Below are positions 26,977-36,301 of a stretch of 64,000 nt of DNA, one piece after another. How positions within the stretch are numbered: position 1 is the first letter of the stretch; every line of letters starts with the position of its first letter. The notes beneath the pieces are model-generated. The model was given only the letters and a program-made list of their open reading frames with translations. It had not been told where the DNA came from and did not search any database. Source of the stretch: JANRKB01 sp033763695. Lineage in GTDB: Bacteria; Planctomycetota; Phycisphaerae; Phycisphaerales; UBA1924. The stretch spans positions 372,001 through 436,000 of the forward strand of contig JANRKB010000043.1 in NCBI GenBank assembly GCA_033763695.1, in the 5' to 3' direction. The position numbers and the translations under genes were made by a program.

Positions 26977-28160
26977 TCATCACTCGGCGGCATCGCGCAG
27001 TGTCCGCCGTGCTTGGCGTGATAGTCCTGGTGATACTCCTCGGCCGGGTAGAACTTGCCCGCGTCGGCCTTGCCGATCACCTGCGTCGCGATCTTCCGCT
27101 TGGCGTACTTGGGCAGCGCGGCCTTCTCCGCGATGAACGCCTTGGCCGTCGCCAACTGCTCATCGTCTGCGGCAAAGATCGCCGAGCGATACTGCTCGCC
27201 CACATCCGGGCCTTGGCGGTTCACCTGCGTCGCGTCGTGATACTTGAAGAACTTCTCAAGCAGCTCGCGATACGTGATCGTCTTGGGGTCATAGATCACG
27301 CGCACGGTCTCGGCGTGGCCCGTCGTGTCGGTGCACACTTCTTTGTACGTCGGGTTCTCGGTGCGACCGCCCATGTAGCCGCTCACCGCCTCGATCACGC
27401 CCGGCGTCTGCTGGAAGCGATCTTCCACGCCCCAGAAGCAGCCGCCTGCAAAGTACGCGCTGGCCACCGCGACGGGCTTGCTCTCGGCGGGCAACTCCGC
27501 CTTGGCGTCAAAGAACTTCAGCGACACGGAGTTGAGGCAGTAACGCAGGTTGGTCGGCTTGGGGCCGTCGTCAAAGACGTGGCCGAGGTGGCTGCCGCAG
27601 CGGGCGCAGAGTATCTCGACACGCTGCATGCCATACGCGTTGTCCTCCACGTACGCGATGTGGTCCGCGTCGTAGGGGCGGAAGAAGCTGGGCCAGCCCG
27701 TGCCCGAATCAAACTTGTGCTCGCTGTTGAAGAGCGGCAGGCCGCACAGGCGGCAGGTGTACACGCCGTCTTTGTGGTTGTCGACGAGATTGCCGCAGAA
27801 CGCGGGCTCGGTGCCCTTCTTGAGGATGACCTTGGCCTCCTCGGGCGTGAGGGTCTTGGCGAGCTCGTCGATCTTGGCTTGCGAGAGACGCGTGATATTG
27901 AACGCGGACTTGGAATACATCGGGGTCGGGTCCTTGGGGGCGGGTGAGGCGTCCTTCTTCGTGTCCTTGCTGTCTTTGCTGTCGGCCGCGGAATTCGGAC
28001 TGTCGCCAGCCGCCGGCGGCGTCGCCGGGCGTTCGCGAACCAGTTCCTTGGTCGAGGGCGCTGGGTCGGGGTCGCCAGCACGCGCGAAGGACGTCCACGC
28101 GACGCCCGCCGCCAACGCACAACCGATCACGAAACAGGCCGTCCAAGAGGCAAACTTCAT
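26970..28160 (-). CDS. msrBA: Exported MsrB-MsrA fusion methionine sulfoxide reductase
   Basis: This 396-residue protein repairs both R- and S-methionine sulfoxides. A signal peptide (residues 1-28) and a Lys/Asp-rich linker lead into an MsrB domain (about 80-220). MsrB carries its four zinc cysteines C136, C139, C185 and C188, GTGWPSF, and the catalytic C208 in RYCLNSVSL. The MsrA domain follows, with catalytic C241 in GGCFWGVE. Many fusions are ordered A then B; this is B then A. It should work outside the cytoplasm, against periplasmic oxidation. GGAG precedes the ATG. Confidence 0.95.
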   Translation of the reverse strand: MKFASWTACFVIGCALAAGVAWTSFARAGDPDPAPSTKELVRERPATPPAAGDSPNSAADSKDSKDTKKDASPAPKDPTPMYSKSAFNITRLSQAKIDELAKTLTPEEAKVILKKGTEPAFCGNLVDNHKDGVYTCRLCGLPLFNSEHKFDSGTGWPSFFRPYDADHIAYVEDNAYGMQRVEILCARCGSHLGHVFDDGPKPTNLRYCLNSVSLKFFDAKAELPAESKPVAVASAYFAGGCFWGVEDRFQQTPGVIEAVSGYMGGRTENPTYKEVCTDTTGHAETVRVIYDPKTITYRELLEKFFKYHDATQVNRQGPDVGEQYRSAIFAADDEQLATAKAFIAEKAALPKYAKRKIATQVIGKADAGKFYPAEEYHQDYHAKHGGHCAMPPSDDE

Positions 28161-28747
28161 CGTCGTGTTCTCCGCGTGTCAGAGGCCGAGCGAGCTTGCC
28201 CGCCTCTGTCAGCATGTTCCTCTCTTCGATGGTGGAGCCGCCCCGGATGGTTCGCCGTTCTGACGGATTTGCCACGGACCGTCACGGCCACACATGCAGT
28301 TTCCGGACCTTTGACGACCTCAGGCCACGGTTTGCGTCAGGATTGCGCAAAATCACCCGATCCCGGGGTTTCTTCGTATTGATTCGGACCTCCGGATTCG
28401 TTACTGTTGTTTCAGGAGATGAAAGCACTCCGGCGAAAGCTGGCGTGTGAGACAAGGCCTCGCGTCGAGAAGACGGGCCAGACAACTTGAACTGCGACTG
28501 CTTGTAGGAAGGGTGGACACAACAGCCTGTTGCGTCCGTTTCGTTCTCTCGCGTGTTGTGCGCTGGCGTTTGCTGGCTCATATCACGGCGGTGATGGTCT
28601 TGAACGTCGCGTACCGGCGGCCACAGGGTCGCGGGGCGCGTCTTGACAAGGGTGGGCCGATTCGGGAGTTCGAGTCGGCACCGGGTGTGACGTGTTTCCG
28701 CACGACACACTCGGACGAGGAAGGGTGAGTTCGTAGGGAGAGAAGAC
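28161..28747. other. Long leader/intergenic region before the PEP-CTERM pair
   Basis: Nearly 590 bases between divergent genes. Short frames exist but none reads as protein. It probably holds the msrBA promoter and a promoter plus leader for the thioester-type gene; TTGACA occurs at about 28644 but no matching -10 box was seen. Confidence 0.5.
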
Positions 28748-29395
28748 ATGAAGAAGGTTTTTGCGTTGGCCGTGCTGGCCGGTTTGGCGACCGCCGCTCA
28801 GGCCGCCACGATCGTCGTCAACCAGGGTGCGTACTCCAACGGCAGCGGCGGCGAGTTCAATGCCAAGATCACCGGCGCGGGTGCGTTTGACGCCCGCCTC
28901 GCCCTGACCAACAGCGGCTGGTTCGAGACGTTCTGCCTCGAAATCCCCGAGAACTTCCAGCCCGGCGCCACCTACAACGTCACCATCGACTCCTTCGCCG
29001 ACGGCGGCGGCAACGGCGGCCAGATCGGCTCCGTTGACCCCCTCAGCGACGCCACCGCCTACCTCTACTACGCCTTCATCACCGGCGGCCTCGCTGGGTA
29101 TGACTACGCCGACGCCTTCGGCCAGCGGAAGAACAACGCCGGCGCCCTGCAGAACGCGATCTGGTACCTCGAGAACGAGACCGGCACGCTCGACAGCGCC
29201 GAAGCCATTGCGTATTACAACTACGCCCTGACCGGCGCGAACTCCGGCTACGCCGGCACGCTCGTCTACGTTGCCAACCTCTATGACAACGCCGGCGGCA
29301 AGCACCAGTCGCAGCTCGTTGCCATCCCCACCCCCGGCGCCCTCGCGGGCTTCGCGGTCGCGGGTGTGTTCGCGGCTCGTCGCCGTCGCGCCTAA
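28748..29395 (+). CDS. Exported thioester-domain-like protein with PEP-CTERM-type tail (paralogue 1)
   Basis: This 215-residue protein has a signal peptide (MKKVFALAV...AAQA, cut near 19/20) and a C-terminal sorting tail of the form IPTPGALAGF-AVAGVF-ARRRR: a proline motif, a hydrophobic helix and a basic end. In between, FCLE (C63) and LQNAIW (Q135) match the Cys and the Gln-x-hydrophobic-hydrophobic-Trp blocks of thioester domains. In those domains Cys and Gln join into an internal thioester that can bond covalently to surfaces. That function is an inference from the motifs alone. GGGAG precedes the ATG. A terminator and its paralogue follow. Confidence 0.85.
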   Translation: MKKVFALAVLAGLATAAQAATIVVNQGAYSNGSGGEFNAKITGAGAFDARLALTNSGWFETFCLEIPENFQPGATYNVTIDSFADGGGNGGQIGSVDPLSDATAYLYYAFITGGLAGYDYADAFGQRKNNAGALQNAIWYLENETGTLDSAEAIAYYNYALTGANSGYAGTLVYVANLYDNAGGKHQSQLVAIPTPGALAGFAVAGVFAARRRRA

Positions 29396-29437
29396 GTCCA
29401 ACCGACGCGAACACTTGTTTGCGTTTTGATCGCTCAA

Positions 29438-29465
29438 ACACCCCGCCCGCGCGGGGTGTTTTCTT
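29438..29465 (+). terminator. Rho-independent terminator after paralogue 1
   Basis: ACACCCCGC and GCGGGGTGT pair over nine bases around loop CCGC, followed by TTTTCTTT. It separates the two paralogous genes, so each has its own transcription unit. Confidence 0.92.
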
Positions 29466-29935
29466 TGCGCTGACGAGAAGCCAGTGGAAACACCGGGCTG
29501 AAACCGGCCCGGATTGGCAAGGACGCCGCGCCGACCGGACATCGAACAAAAGAACTGGTCCGTCGGCATGAATCCGAGAGCCTTTTTGGTCCGAAAGGGC
29601 GCATATACAGAGACTTGGTGATCTTTCTGCTTGAGGCAGAGGCAAATGTGCGGTAGAGTATTTCAGAAGTCGGCGACGGAGTTCCGCCCGTTCCCGATGG
29701 CCGGTTCGAAGTCAGAGCAGGATTGAGAGACAAGGCGCTTCGACAACACGAGAGCAAAGCGATTGGCACGGCCGACGGCGTACGCGCTTGTTCGACCGCT
29801 GATCGCGCCCGCGTTCGGTGTCGTCGACCGTCTTCCAACATGCGTTTCCAGTGGCCGCCGGTGGTGTAGTGGCGGCGACGTTTGAAGGATGGGAGAGTGC
29901 GGAAAAGGATCCGCACGCAGAAAAGGAGAGGACAG
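29466..29935 (+). other. Intergenic leader before paralogue 2
   Basis: About 470 bases without a convincing gene. A 7-bp hairpin GTGCGGA/TCCGCAC (29897-29916) lies directly upstream of the AAGGAG ribosome binding site of the next gene and might influence its translation. Confidence 0.5.
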
Positions 29936-30571
29936 ATGAGCAAGATTGCGTTGGCCCTTGTTGCAGGCGTGGCCTGCGGCATGTCCCAGGCCGGGACGAT
30001 TATCATGAGCCAGAGCCCCTACGGCGCTCCGGCCAGTGGCGAGTTCAATGCCACCTATTCGAACCTCGGCGTCACCCCCCTGTCGATCAACGGCGGCGGC
30101 GTGTTCTTCGAGACGTTCTGCCTCGAGAAGAACGAGTACTTCAACTACGGTCAGGCGTACAACGTCACGATCGACACCTACGCCGATGCCGGTGGCATCA
30201 GCGGCCAGGTCGGCTCGGTTGACCCGCTCGATGAGCGCACCGCGTATCTCTACTACGCGTTCATCACCGGCACGCTGACCGGTTACGACTACGCCAACGC
30301 GTTCAACCTGCGTCAGACGCAGGGCCTCGCGCTGCAGAACGCGATCTGGTTCCTCGAAGGCGAGACCAATACGCTCGACTCGGTCGAAGCGATCAACTTC
30401 TTCAACTTCTCGGCCGGCGGTATCGGTCAGGGCATCGGCAACGTCCGCGTTGCCAACCTGTACGATGACTCGGGCGCGAAGGTCCAGTCGCAGATCATCG
30501 CGATCCCGACCCCGGGCGCGCTGGCTGGTCTGGCCATGGCCGGCGTCTTCGCCGGTCGTCGTCGCCGCTGA
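29936..30571 (+). CDS. Exported thioester-domain-like protein with PEP-CTERM-type tail (paralogue 2)
   Basis: This 211-residue paralogue shares the architecture of the upstream gene: signal peptide (cut near MSQA/G), FCLE at C62, TAYLYYAFITG, LQNAIW with Q134, and the tail IPTPGALAGLAMAGVFAGR with a basic end. Much of the middle is conserved between the two, so they arose by tandem duplication. AAGGAG lies 9 bases before ATG 29936; a longer frame upstream is not supported. It is probably exported and retained at the outer surface or matrix by an exosortase-type system not encoded here. Confidence 0.86.
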   Translation: MSKIALALVAGVACGMSQAGTIIMSQSPYGAPASGEFNATYSNLGVTPLSINGGGVFFETFCLEKNEYFNYGQAYNVTIDTYADAGGISGQVGSVDPLDERTAYLYYAFITGTLTGYDYANAFNLRQTQGLALQNAIWFLEGETNTLDSVEAINFFNFSAGGIGQGIGNVRVANLYDDSGAKVQSQIIAIPTPGALAGLAMAGVFAGRRRR

Positions 30572-30649
30572 TCGTGGAATGATGTCCGCGCGAATGGATC
30601 AATCGATCTGCTCATGCGGCATCAGGCCTCGACTCACATCGCTTTGAAC

Positions 30650-30686
30650 ACAAGGCCCTGTCCTGCGACGGGGCCTTGTTGTTTTT
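30650..30686 (+). terminator. Rho-independent terminator after paralogue 2
   Basis: CAAGGCCC and GGGCCTTG form the stem around a 12-base loop, followed by TTGTTTTT. It lies 80 bases after the paralogue 2 stop and just upstream of ispH. Confidence 0.85.
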
Positions 30687-30741
30687 CCACGTGCCGCACG
30701 CGGACGAGGCCGCCGACAACGCCCCCTACGCTTGTCTCCAG

Positions 30742-31800
30742 ATGCGCCTGATCCTCTCCAATCCACGCGGCTTCTGTGCCGGCGTCCGCATGGCCATCGA
30801 CGTCGTCGATCAGGTGCTTGCCATCGTCGACGAGCGGCCCATCTACGTCTATCACGAGATCGTCCACAACAAGCACGTCGTCGGACGCTTCAAGGATCGC
30901 GGCGTCATCTTCGTCGATGACCTCGACGATGTGCCCCACGGCAAGATCATCGTCTTCTCGGCCCACGGCGTGTCGCCCGCGATCCGCGAGCAGGCCCGCA
31001 GCCGCAACCTCAGCGCGATCGACGCGACCTGTCCGCTCGTGACCAAGGTTCACAGCGAGGCCGTGCGCTACGCGCGGCAGGGCTACCAGATCCTCCTCGT
31101 CGGACACAAGAACCACCAGGAAGTCGTCGGCACCAGCGGCGAAGCCCCCGACGCAACGCTCGTGGTCGAAAGCCCCGACGACATCCCCCACCTGCCGATC
31201 AAGGACCCGGCGCGCCTCGTGTATCTCACGCAGACCACGCTGAGTACCGACGACGCCGGCGTCATCATCGACGCGCTCAAGCGGGCCTTCCCACTGATCA
31301 AGAGTCCGCCCAGTGAGGACATCTGCTACGCCACAACCAACCGACAGCACGCAGTGCGGCAGATCGCGCCCGAGTGCGACCTGGTCATCGTCGTGGGCAG
31401 CAAGAACAGCAGCAACAGCGTGCGGCTGACGGAGATCGCCGCCAACGTTGGCACGCCCGCCCACCTCGTCGATGATGTCGGCGAGCTGCGCGACGAATGG
31501 TTTACCTCCCCGGATCAGACGGTGATGCTCACGGCCGGGGCGAGCGCACCCGAGGATCTCGTCGCCGCGATCTGCCGTCGCATGGTCGAGCGCCACGGCG
31601 CGCAGCTTGAACAGTGGGACGTGGTCGATGAGGACGTGGAGTTCAACCTGCCCGGCACGCTCAAGAAGATGATGAACGCCAAGGGGATTGACCCGGAAAC
31701 GCGTCGCATCCGCGTCGTCAAGACCCCGATCACCCCCGACACCTACGGCGCGGCCGCGGTCGGGGTCACCGTCAGCGCGACCTCGCGCCGCCCGGACTGA
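30742..31800 (+). CDS. ispH: 4-hydroxy-3-methylbut-2-enyl diphosphate reductase
   Basis: This 352-residue protein is the last enzyme of the MEP pathway, making IPP and DMAPP. The three Fe-S cluster cysteines are C12 (GFCAG), C97 (DATCPLV) and C195 (ICYATTNRQ); H41 (HEIVHN), AHGVSP, E127 and the substrate-binding GSKNSSNS block are all present. The start used is MRLILSNPRGFC at 30742. A longer frame begins at 30676 inside the terminator, and neither start has a strong ribosome binding site. No other MEP gene is in the window. Confidence 0.97.
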   Translation: MRLILSNPRGFCAGVRMAIDVVDQVLAIVDERPIYVYHEIVHNKHVVGRFKDRGVIFVDDLDDVPHGKIIVFSAHGVSPAIREQARSRNLSAIDATCPLVTKVHSEAVRYARQGYQILLVGHKNHQEVVGTSGEAPDATLVVESPDDIPHLPIKDPARLVYLTQTTLSTDDAGVIIDALKRAFPLIKSPPSEDICYATTNRQHAVRQIAPECDLVIVVGSKNSSNSVRLTEIAANVGTPAHLVDDVGELRDEWFTSPDQTVMLTAGASAPEDLVAAICRRMVERHGAQLEQWDVVDEDVEFNLPGTLKKMMNAKGIDPETRRIRVVKTPITPDTYGAAAVGVTVSATSRRPD

Positions 31801-32402
31801 CGACCAACCGAGCATCATCGATACGTCGAATCGGCCTTGCAAATCGCCTCAGCGCGGCGTCTCTGACGCGGAGCTCAAGCCGAACCGGTCCTCGAAAACG
31901 ACGCGAACGCGACAGTGAACTGGCTCGGCACGTCTGTATTCCTCTTCACCGCGTAGCGGTGGAGGTCAATAGCGTTGGGTCGCGGCGAAGCCGCACCCAA
32001 CGAACGACGCGGCAATTCACGCCGCACCGCGCAGCGGTGCTGCCCCCGCAGCATCGCTGCGCGATGCAGAATGATCGAGCGGCCCTTTCCTCGGGTGTCG
32101 CTGCGCGACGACCCGACGCTATTCACCCGCACGGCTTCGCCGTGCAAGACACGCACTTTCGCGTGGAAATGATGGACAAGTCGACGCGCAAGGCGATGAA
32201 CAGAACACTGCGAAGGGCCTTGGGCGGAACGATGAATGATCCTTCGGATTCGGTCTGCGACGTGCGCCCCGGATTCATTTCCTCGAATCCTCGCACCGCA
32301 CCGGCTCGGCACCCCAATGCCCGGAACTCAGCCCGGCTCCGTATGATCACGAGTTGATCGCGCTCTGCGTCGTATTGTGCAGCCGCTCCCCGACCTCAGC
32401 CG
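31801..32402. other. Intergenic region around R1 copy C
   Basis: A 600-base stretch between the ispH stop and the next small membrane protein. About a third is R1 copy C. The remaining sequence has no readable gene or further palindrome that I could find. Confidence 0.55.
31947..32147 (+). repeat. R1 palindromic element, copy C
   Basis: About 200 bp. Left arm CACCGCGTAGCGGTG plus GTTGGGTCGCGGC...CACCCAAC; right arm TCGGGTGTCGC...ACGACCCGA plus GCACGGCTTCGCCGTGC. The centre differs from the other copies: it holds CACCGCGCAGCGGTG and GCATCGCTGCGCGATGC in place of the GGATTGTCGA stem. Confidence 0.8.
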
Positions 32403-33029
32403 ATGTCACCGAGAATGTCCCGAGGCCCCGACAGTCTGCTCGACGCCATGAACCCTGCCCCGACGGATGGTGGCGGCTCGGCGTTGTCCGATGGGGCCGC
32501 GGCCCGCGTTCGCTCGGGAGTGCGTTCGGGCGCGCGATCCGGGGCCGCCGCACTGGCGGTGCTCGATCCGGGCTGGCTCTTCCTCATCGCGGGCATCATG
32601 CTTCTGGGGTCGATGGTCATCATCCCGGCCCAGGACGACTTGCGCCACGCCCAGTGGCTGCGCGACCGGGCCAAGGCGGTGCTTGACCATCGCACGCAGC
32701 GGCTGGACCGCTATCGCGAGTACCTCGCCGCGGTCGATGCGCAGGAGCCGTCGGTGGTCCTGAGCCTCGCGGCGAGCCAGCTCAACCAGATTCCGTCCGA
32801 TCGCGCCCCGCTGCCCGAGCCCGAGAGCACGCACGCCAAGAGCAGCAAGAACGGTTCGGCGATGGTCTTCCCGGCGCTTGAGCCCCCGCCACCGGTGCTC
32901 CCGGCCGAGCCCGCCAAGGTCGATTCGACGCTGGCGCGCTGGGCGACGGGCGGCGAAAGTCGCCTGTGGATGATCGCCGCGGGCGCGCTCTGCCTGCTGC
33001 TGGGCCTGCTGCCCGCGTCGCGCCGCTGA
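32403..33029 (+). CDS. Hypothetical protein with two membrane segments
   Basis: This 208-residue protein has an Arg/Gly/Ser-rich N-terminus, a first membrane segment (WLFLIAGIMLLGSMVII), a helical and Pro-rich soluble part with RDRAKAVLDHRTQRLDRYREY, and a second membrane segment near the C-terminus (LWMIAAGALCLLLGLLPA). The soluble region is probably periplasmic. No family recognised. Three ATGs occur near the start and none has a strong ribosome binding site. The TetR gene follows 86 bases later on the same strand. Confidence 0.68.
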   Translation: MSPRMSRGPDSLLDAMNPAPTDGGGSALSDGAAARVRSGVRSGARSGAAALAVLDPGWLFLIAGIMLLGSMVIIPAQDDLRHAQWLRDRAKAVLDHRTQRLDRYREYLAAVDAQEPSVVLSLAASQLNQIPSDRAPLPEPESTHAKSSKNGSAMVFPALEPPPPVLPAEPAKVDSTLARWATGGESRLWMIAAGALCLLLGLLPASRR

Positions 33030-33115
33030 ATCGCGCCGACTTCACCCCATCGCACGCCGCGCAACCCGCGCTGAAAACCCTTCGCATTAGGGCTTGCGTG
33101 TGCTAACATCCGTCC

Positions 33116-33754
33116 GTGCCGACGCGCAAGACACCCAGGCCGACCAAGACCGCCGGGCATCCGCGCATGCCCGCGGCCCAGCGGCGCGAACAACTGCTCG
33201 ACGCCGCGGCGTCGCTGTTCGCCAAGTCGGGCTACGCCCGCGCCACCACCGCCGAACTCGCCAAGGCCGCCGGCGTCACCGAACCCATCATCTATCGCCA
33301 CTTCGCCTCCAAGCGCGACCTGTTCATCGCGCTCATCGAGCGCTCCGCGGCACGCACGCTGAGCTTCTGGGATGTCCACCTCAAGGGTGCCGACGACCCC
33401 GCCGAGCGCCTGCTCCGCCTGCTCGCCGACAACCCGATGGTCTCGCCCAACGGCCGCGAGGATTACCTCGTGCTGCTGCAGGCCATCACCGAAGTCGAAG
33501 ACCCGCTCATCCGCGAAGCGGTCGTCAAGCACATGGTGGGCCTGCACGCGTTCATCGTGCGCGAGATCGCCCACGCACAGGAAGAGCACAAGGTCCCCAC
33601 CCGCTTCAGCGCCGAAATCATCGGCTGGCTGCTCATCCACCTGGGTATGGGCTACGGCGTGCTCACCGCGCTCAAGATCCCGGGCCACGGCGAAGATGCG
33701 AATCGCGCCCACGTGCAAGATGTCATCGCGCGTCTGCTCGTGCCCCGCGCGTGA
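33116..33754 (+). CDS. TetR-family transcriptional regulator
   Basis: This 212-residue protein has an N-terminal TetR helix-turn-helix (about residues 22-70: REQLLDAAASLFAKSGYARATT, split, then IAxxAGVTEP-IIYRHFASKRDLF) and a helical ligand-binding C-terminal domain. It should bind DNA as a dimer and release it on binding a small molecule. It starts with GTG. The neighbours do not show which gene it controls; the preceding membrane protein is a candidate. Confidence 0.93.
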   Translation: MPTRKTPRPTKTAGHPRMPAAQRREQLLDAAASLFAKSGYARATTAELAKAAGVTEPIIYRHFASKRDLFIALIERSAARTLSFWDVHLKGADDPAERLLRLLADNPMVSPNGREDYLVLLQAITEVEDPLIREAVVKHMVGLHAFIVREIAHAQEEHKVPTRFSAEIIGWLLIHLGMGYGVLTALKIPGHGEDANRAHVQDVIARLLVPRA

Positions 33755-33842
33755 ACAAGCGACGATCTCCACAGAGAGGCTACGCGTTTTGCCTCGCTTG
33801 CATGGCGAAGCCGTGAAGAGCCGACGCAATGCGCGCGGATTC

Positions 33843-33949
33843 GTGCCATCGAGAGGAGAGGCTTTGCGAGCATCTCGGTGCCGCTCGGCCCACAACCAAG
33901 ACTCGCGCTGGCGCACCGATGTCCGCCCAGACTCGGACGTCAGTGGCAC
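33843..33949 (-). repeat. R2 element (inverted) next to an R1 remnant
   Basis: GTGCCA (33843) and TGGCAC (33949) bound CATCGAGAGG/CATCTCGGTG and CACCGATGTCC/CGGACGTCAGTG. Read on the minus strand it matches the order of the copies at 22658 and 23025, so this copy is inverted. An R1 outer-hairpin remnant (CATGGCGAAGCCGTG) lies at 33801-33815. Confidence 0.8.
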
Positions 33950-33959
33950 GACGGCATCA

Positions 33960-35375
33960 TCAATACAGCTTCTTCACACCCGCGCCGGGGTAGAAGAGCT
34001 TGAGCATGGTGCTGTAGTCCATGCCGCGTTCGGCCATGCCCTTGGCGCAGTACTGGCACATGCCGACGCCGTGCCCAAAGCCCTTGCCGTAGACGCGGAC
34101 CTGAGAGCCGAAGAACTGCATCTCCAAGTCGCCGCTGAACACGCGATTGTCCTTGGTGATGGCGGGCGAACCTTCGTAGGGGAAGTTGCAGGCGACGCGG
34201 AGTTCTTCTGCGCTGAGTTCGTAGGTGTTGCCGCTCACGTCGGTGAGGGTGTAGGTGGCGGGGCGGTTGCCGGCGCCGCGGGTGGCGACTTCGACGCCGC
34301 GCAGTCGCGTGATGGTCTTGACCTTCTTGCCCGCGTCCTTGCCCCAGGCCCGCAGTCGCTTGGAGAGGTCTTCGTCGGTGCGTGTCACTTCCCAGCGATA
34401 GCGCGGCGCGCTGGTGCAATACCACTCGCGCTGCGTCGCCTGCAGCGGGCGAGCCCGATTGAACTCAAAGCCGTTGCCGGTCGGCCAGACGTCCGCCGCG
34501 GAAGCCGGATGCCCGCCGCAGCAACTGGAGAAGTACGCCCGCAGCAGCGGCCCGCCCTCGCCGCCGGGGTTGGTGAGGACGAGTCCGCGCGTGGTGCGCG
34601 TGGCCTCGATCGCGACGTTGAGTCCGACGCCTCCGCCGTATGCCTGGTCGAGTTCGCTCGCCTCGACGTCAAAGGGCTTGCCGGCGGTGCGGGCCCGGTC
34701 GCGTTCGTGCAGCGCGTAACTGCGTGCCGCGACGGCCTGGGCTTCATATGCCTGCAGCGGCCAGTTGGTGTACAGCTCCTTGCTCAGCACGCCGGGGAGA
34801 TACGTCTCGATCGGCTTGATGCTGATGATGTCGAACGTGCCCGCGCCTTCGCTCCAGCGCGGCGCGACGCGCAGGTAGCCCGCGTACGACGTGCCGTCGA
34901 CCACCACCGAATCACCGGGGCGATAGACCGTCGTGGCGCTGCGTTCACTCTCGCTCATGTCGCGGGGCACGACTTCAACATCGCGGCCTGGGATGAAGCG
35001 CGTCTGCTTGCCGTCGCCCGATGACGCGATCACGCCTTGGGTGCTGCTTGTGAACGTGACGGGCGTGGCGGCGAGCACAACCGTCGTACCGCCCAGTTCG
35101 CGGAGCGCGACGCGCGACGGCCCATCGATGACGGTGGAAGCCGCGGCTTTCTTGACGCGCACGCGGATCTCAGGCTCGGCCTTGAGCGTCGCGGGGCTGG
35201 CCGCATCGTTCATGCCCAGCGTGCCGCGGACGGTTTCGCACGACGCGGCACTCAGCGCGATCATGCCGACGAGCGTGCCGAGGCAAAGCGTGGCGGCGAG
35301 CTGGCGTGCCGTGCTGAGGCGTTGGCGATGCGACTTGGCCTTGGTGGTTCTGCTGGTCTTGCGCGTGCTGCCCAC
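33960..35375 (-). CDS. SpoIID/LytB-domain lipoprotein
   Basis: This 471-residue protein has a signal ending LSAASC, compatible with a lipobox, and a C-terminal SpoIID/LytB domain (about residues 190-460). The domain shows YLPGVLSKELYTNWPLQAYE, QAVAARSYALHERD, GGVGLNVAIEATRTTRGLVL and, near the end, GFGHGVGMCQYCAKGMAERG. SpoIID proteins are lytic transglycosylases that trim glycan strands stripped of peptides; the family active site includes an early Glu (here SKELYTNWP). It would act on peptidoglycan in the periplasm. AAGGAG precedes the GTG start. Confidence 0.93.
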   Translation of the reverse strand: MGSTRKTSRTTKAKSHRQRLSTARQLAATLCLGTLVGMIALSAASCETVRGTLGMNDAASPATLKAEPEIRVRVKKAAASTVIDGPSRVALRELGGTTVVLAATPVTFTSSTQGVIASSGDGKQTRFIPGRDVEVVPRDMSESERSATTVYRPGDSVVVDGTSYAGYLRVAPRWSEGAGTFDIISIKPIETYLPGVLSKELYTNWPLQAYEAQAVAARSYALHERDRARTAGKPFDVEASELDQAYGGGVGLNVAIEATRTTRGLVLTNPGGEGGPLLRAYFSSCCGGHPASAADVWPTGNGFEFNRARPLQATQREWYCTSAPRYRWEVTRTDEDLSKRLRAWGKDAGKKVKTITRLRGVEVATRGAGNRPATYTLTDVSGNTYELSAEELRVACNFPYEGSPAITKDNRVFSGDLEMQFFGSQVRVYGKGFGHGVGMCQYCAKGMAERGMDYSTMLKLFYPGAGVKKLY

Positions 35376-35628
35376 GTCCGTGCTCCTTGCCGCCGACTGA
35401 ACTGACTCCCTCTCGCGCTGCGTCGATCCCTCGCGCAAACGCGCCGATGGGGAAGAAGTGGTAGGATACCTTCGTCCGCTTCGCGCGTGCGCCTGGGCGC
35501 GGGATCGCCGTCCGCAACTCGTGACGGGAAAGGAACATCGGGCCGCCGACGCTTTGTGCCGCAACTTCTGTGGCGCGTCGACGGGTCGAGCGTGTGGGGT
35601 GTTGGGCGCGGGGCACGGAGGTCGTCAG

Positions 35629-36120
35629 ATGCGTCGGATTGTGCAGTGCCGCGTGTGGATCGCGCTGGGATGTGTCGGCGTCGCCGCGCTCGGCGCGAGC
35701 CTGGCGGGGTGCTCGTCGCCGGTCCAGCCACCCGAGCGCGCCTCCGACGCCTTCGCCGGCCCCGGCGTGAGCGTTGACTCCAGCGCCGACGAACACCTCA
35801 TCATCGTCGCCGCCCCCACCGCCGGGTGGGACGTGCGGCTTGACCGCCTGCTCGACGGCCCGGGCTACACCGAAGCCTTCATCACGCTGCGCGAACCCAA
35901 CCCGCTCTTCGTCAATGCTCAGGTCATCGCCGAGCACCGCATCGTGTCGGGCGTGCCCAGCACCACCAACTGTCGCGTTCTTGCTCGCATCAAGGCCCAC
36001 GACGACGCGACGCCCGAGGGGTCGTATCACCTGGCCGCGACCGCCGCCGCCAAGCCCGGTCCGCCGCCCAAGCCCGCGCCAAAGCCCACGATTTCTCGCG
36101 ATTCGCGACGCGGCAACTGA
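35629..36120 (+). CDS. Small lipoprotein
   Basis: This 163-residue protein has a lipoprotein signal ending SLAGC (C28), a folded part with IIVAAPTAGWDVRLDRLLDG and VNAQVIAEHRIVSGVPST, and a Pro/Lys-rich tail (KPGPPPKPAPKP) that may cross or contact the cell wall. GGAGG is placed 8 bases upstream of ATG 35629; the longer frame to 35458 is discounted. Role unknown. Confidence 0.78.
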   Translation: MRRIVQCRVWIALGCVGVAALGASLAGCSSPVQPPERASDAFAGPGVSVDSSADEHLIIVAAPTAGWDVRLDRLLDGPGYTEAFITLREPNPLFVNAQVIAEHRIVSGVPSTTNCRVLARIKAHDDATPEGSYHLAATAAAKPGPPPKPAPKPTISRDSRRGN

Positions 36121-36301
36121 AGTGTCGCGCGGGTGGCAGCTGTTGGTCACGTCACCCCCGCGAACAAGGGAGCCGCGGCAGACCCAGGGGCTTTCCCGGC
36201 TTTGGAAGGCGGCCTGAGCGCGAACTTCTCGCAGGAATCCGACAGCCGTGTTCGTATATCAACCCCTCCCTTTCAAGTTCCGAATCTGATAGTCTGGGTG
36301 T

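Noticed and set aside
28447..28728. 93-codon frame before the thioester-type gene
   Set aside because: Mixed Arg-rich composition with no protein-like pattern and poor start context.
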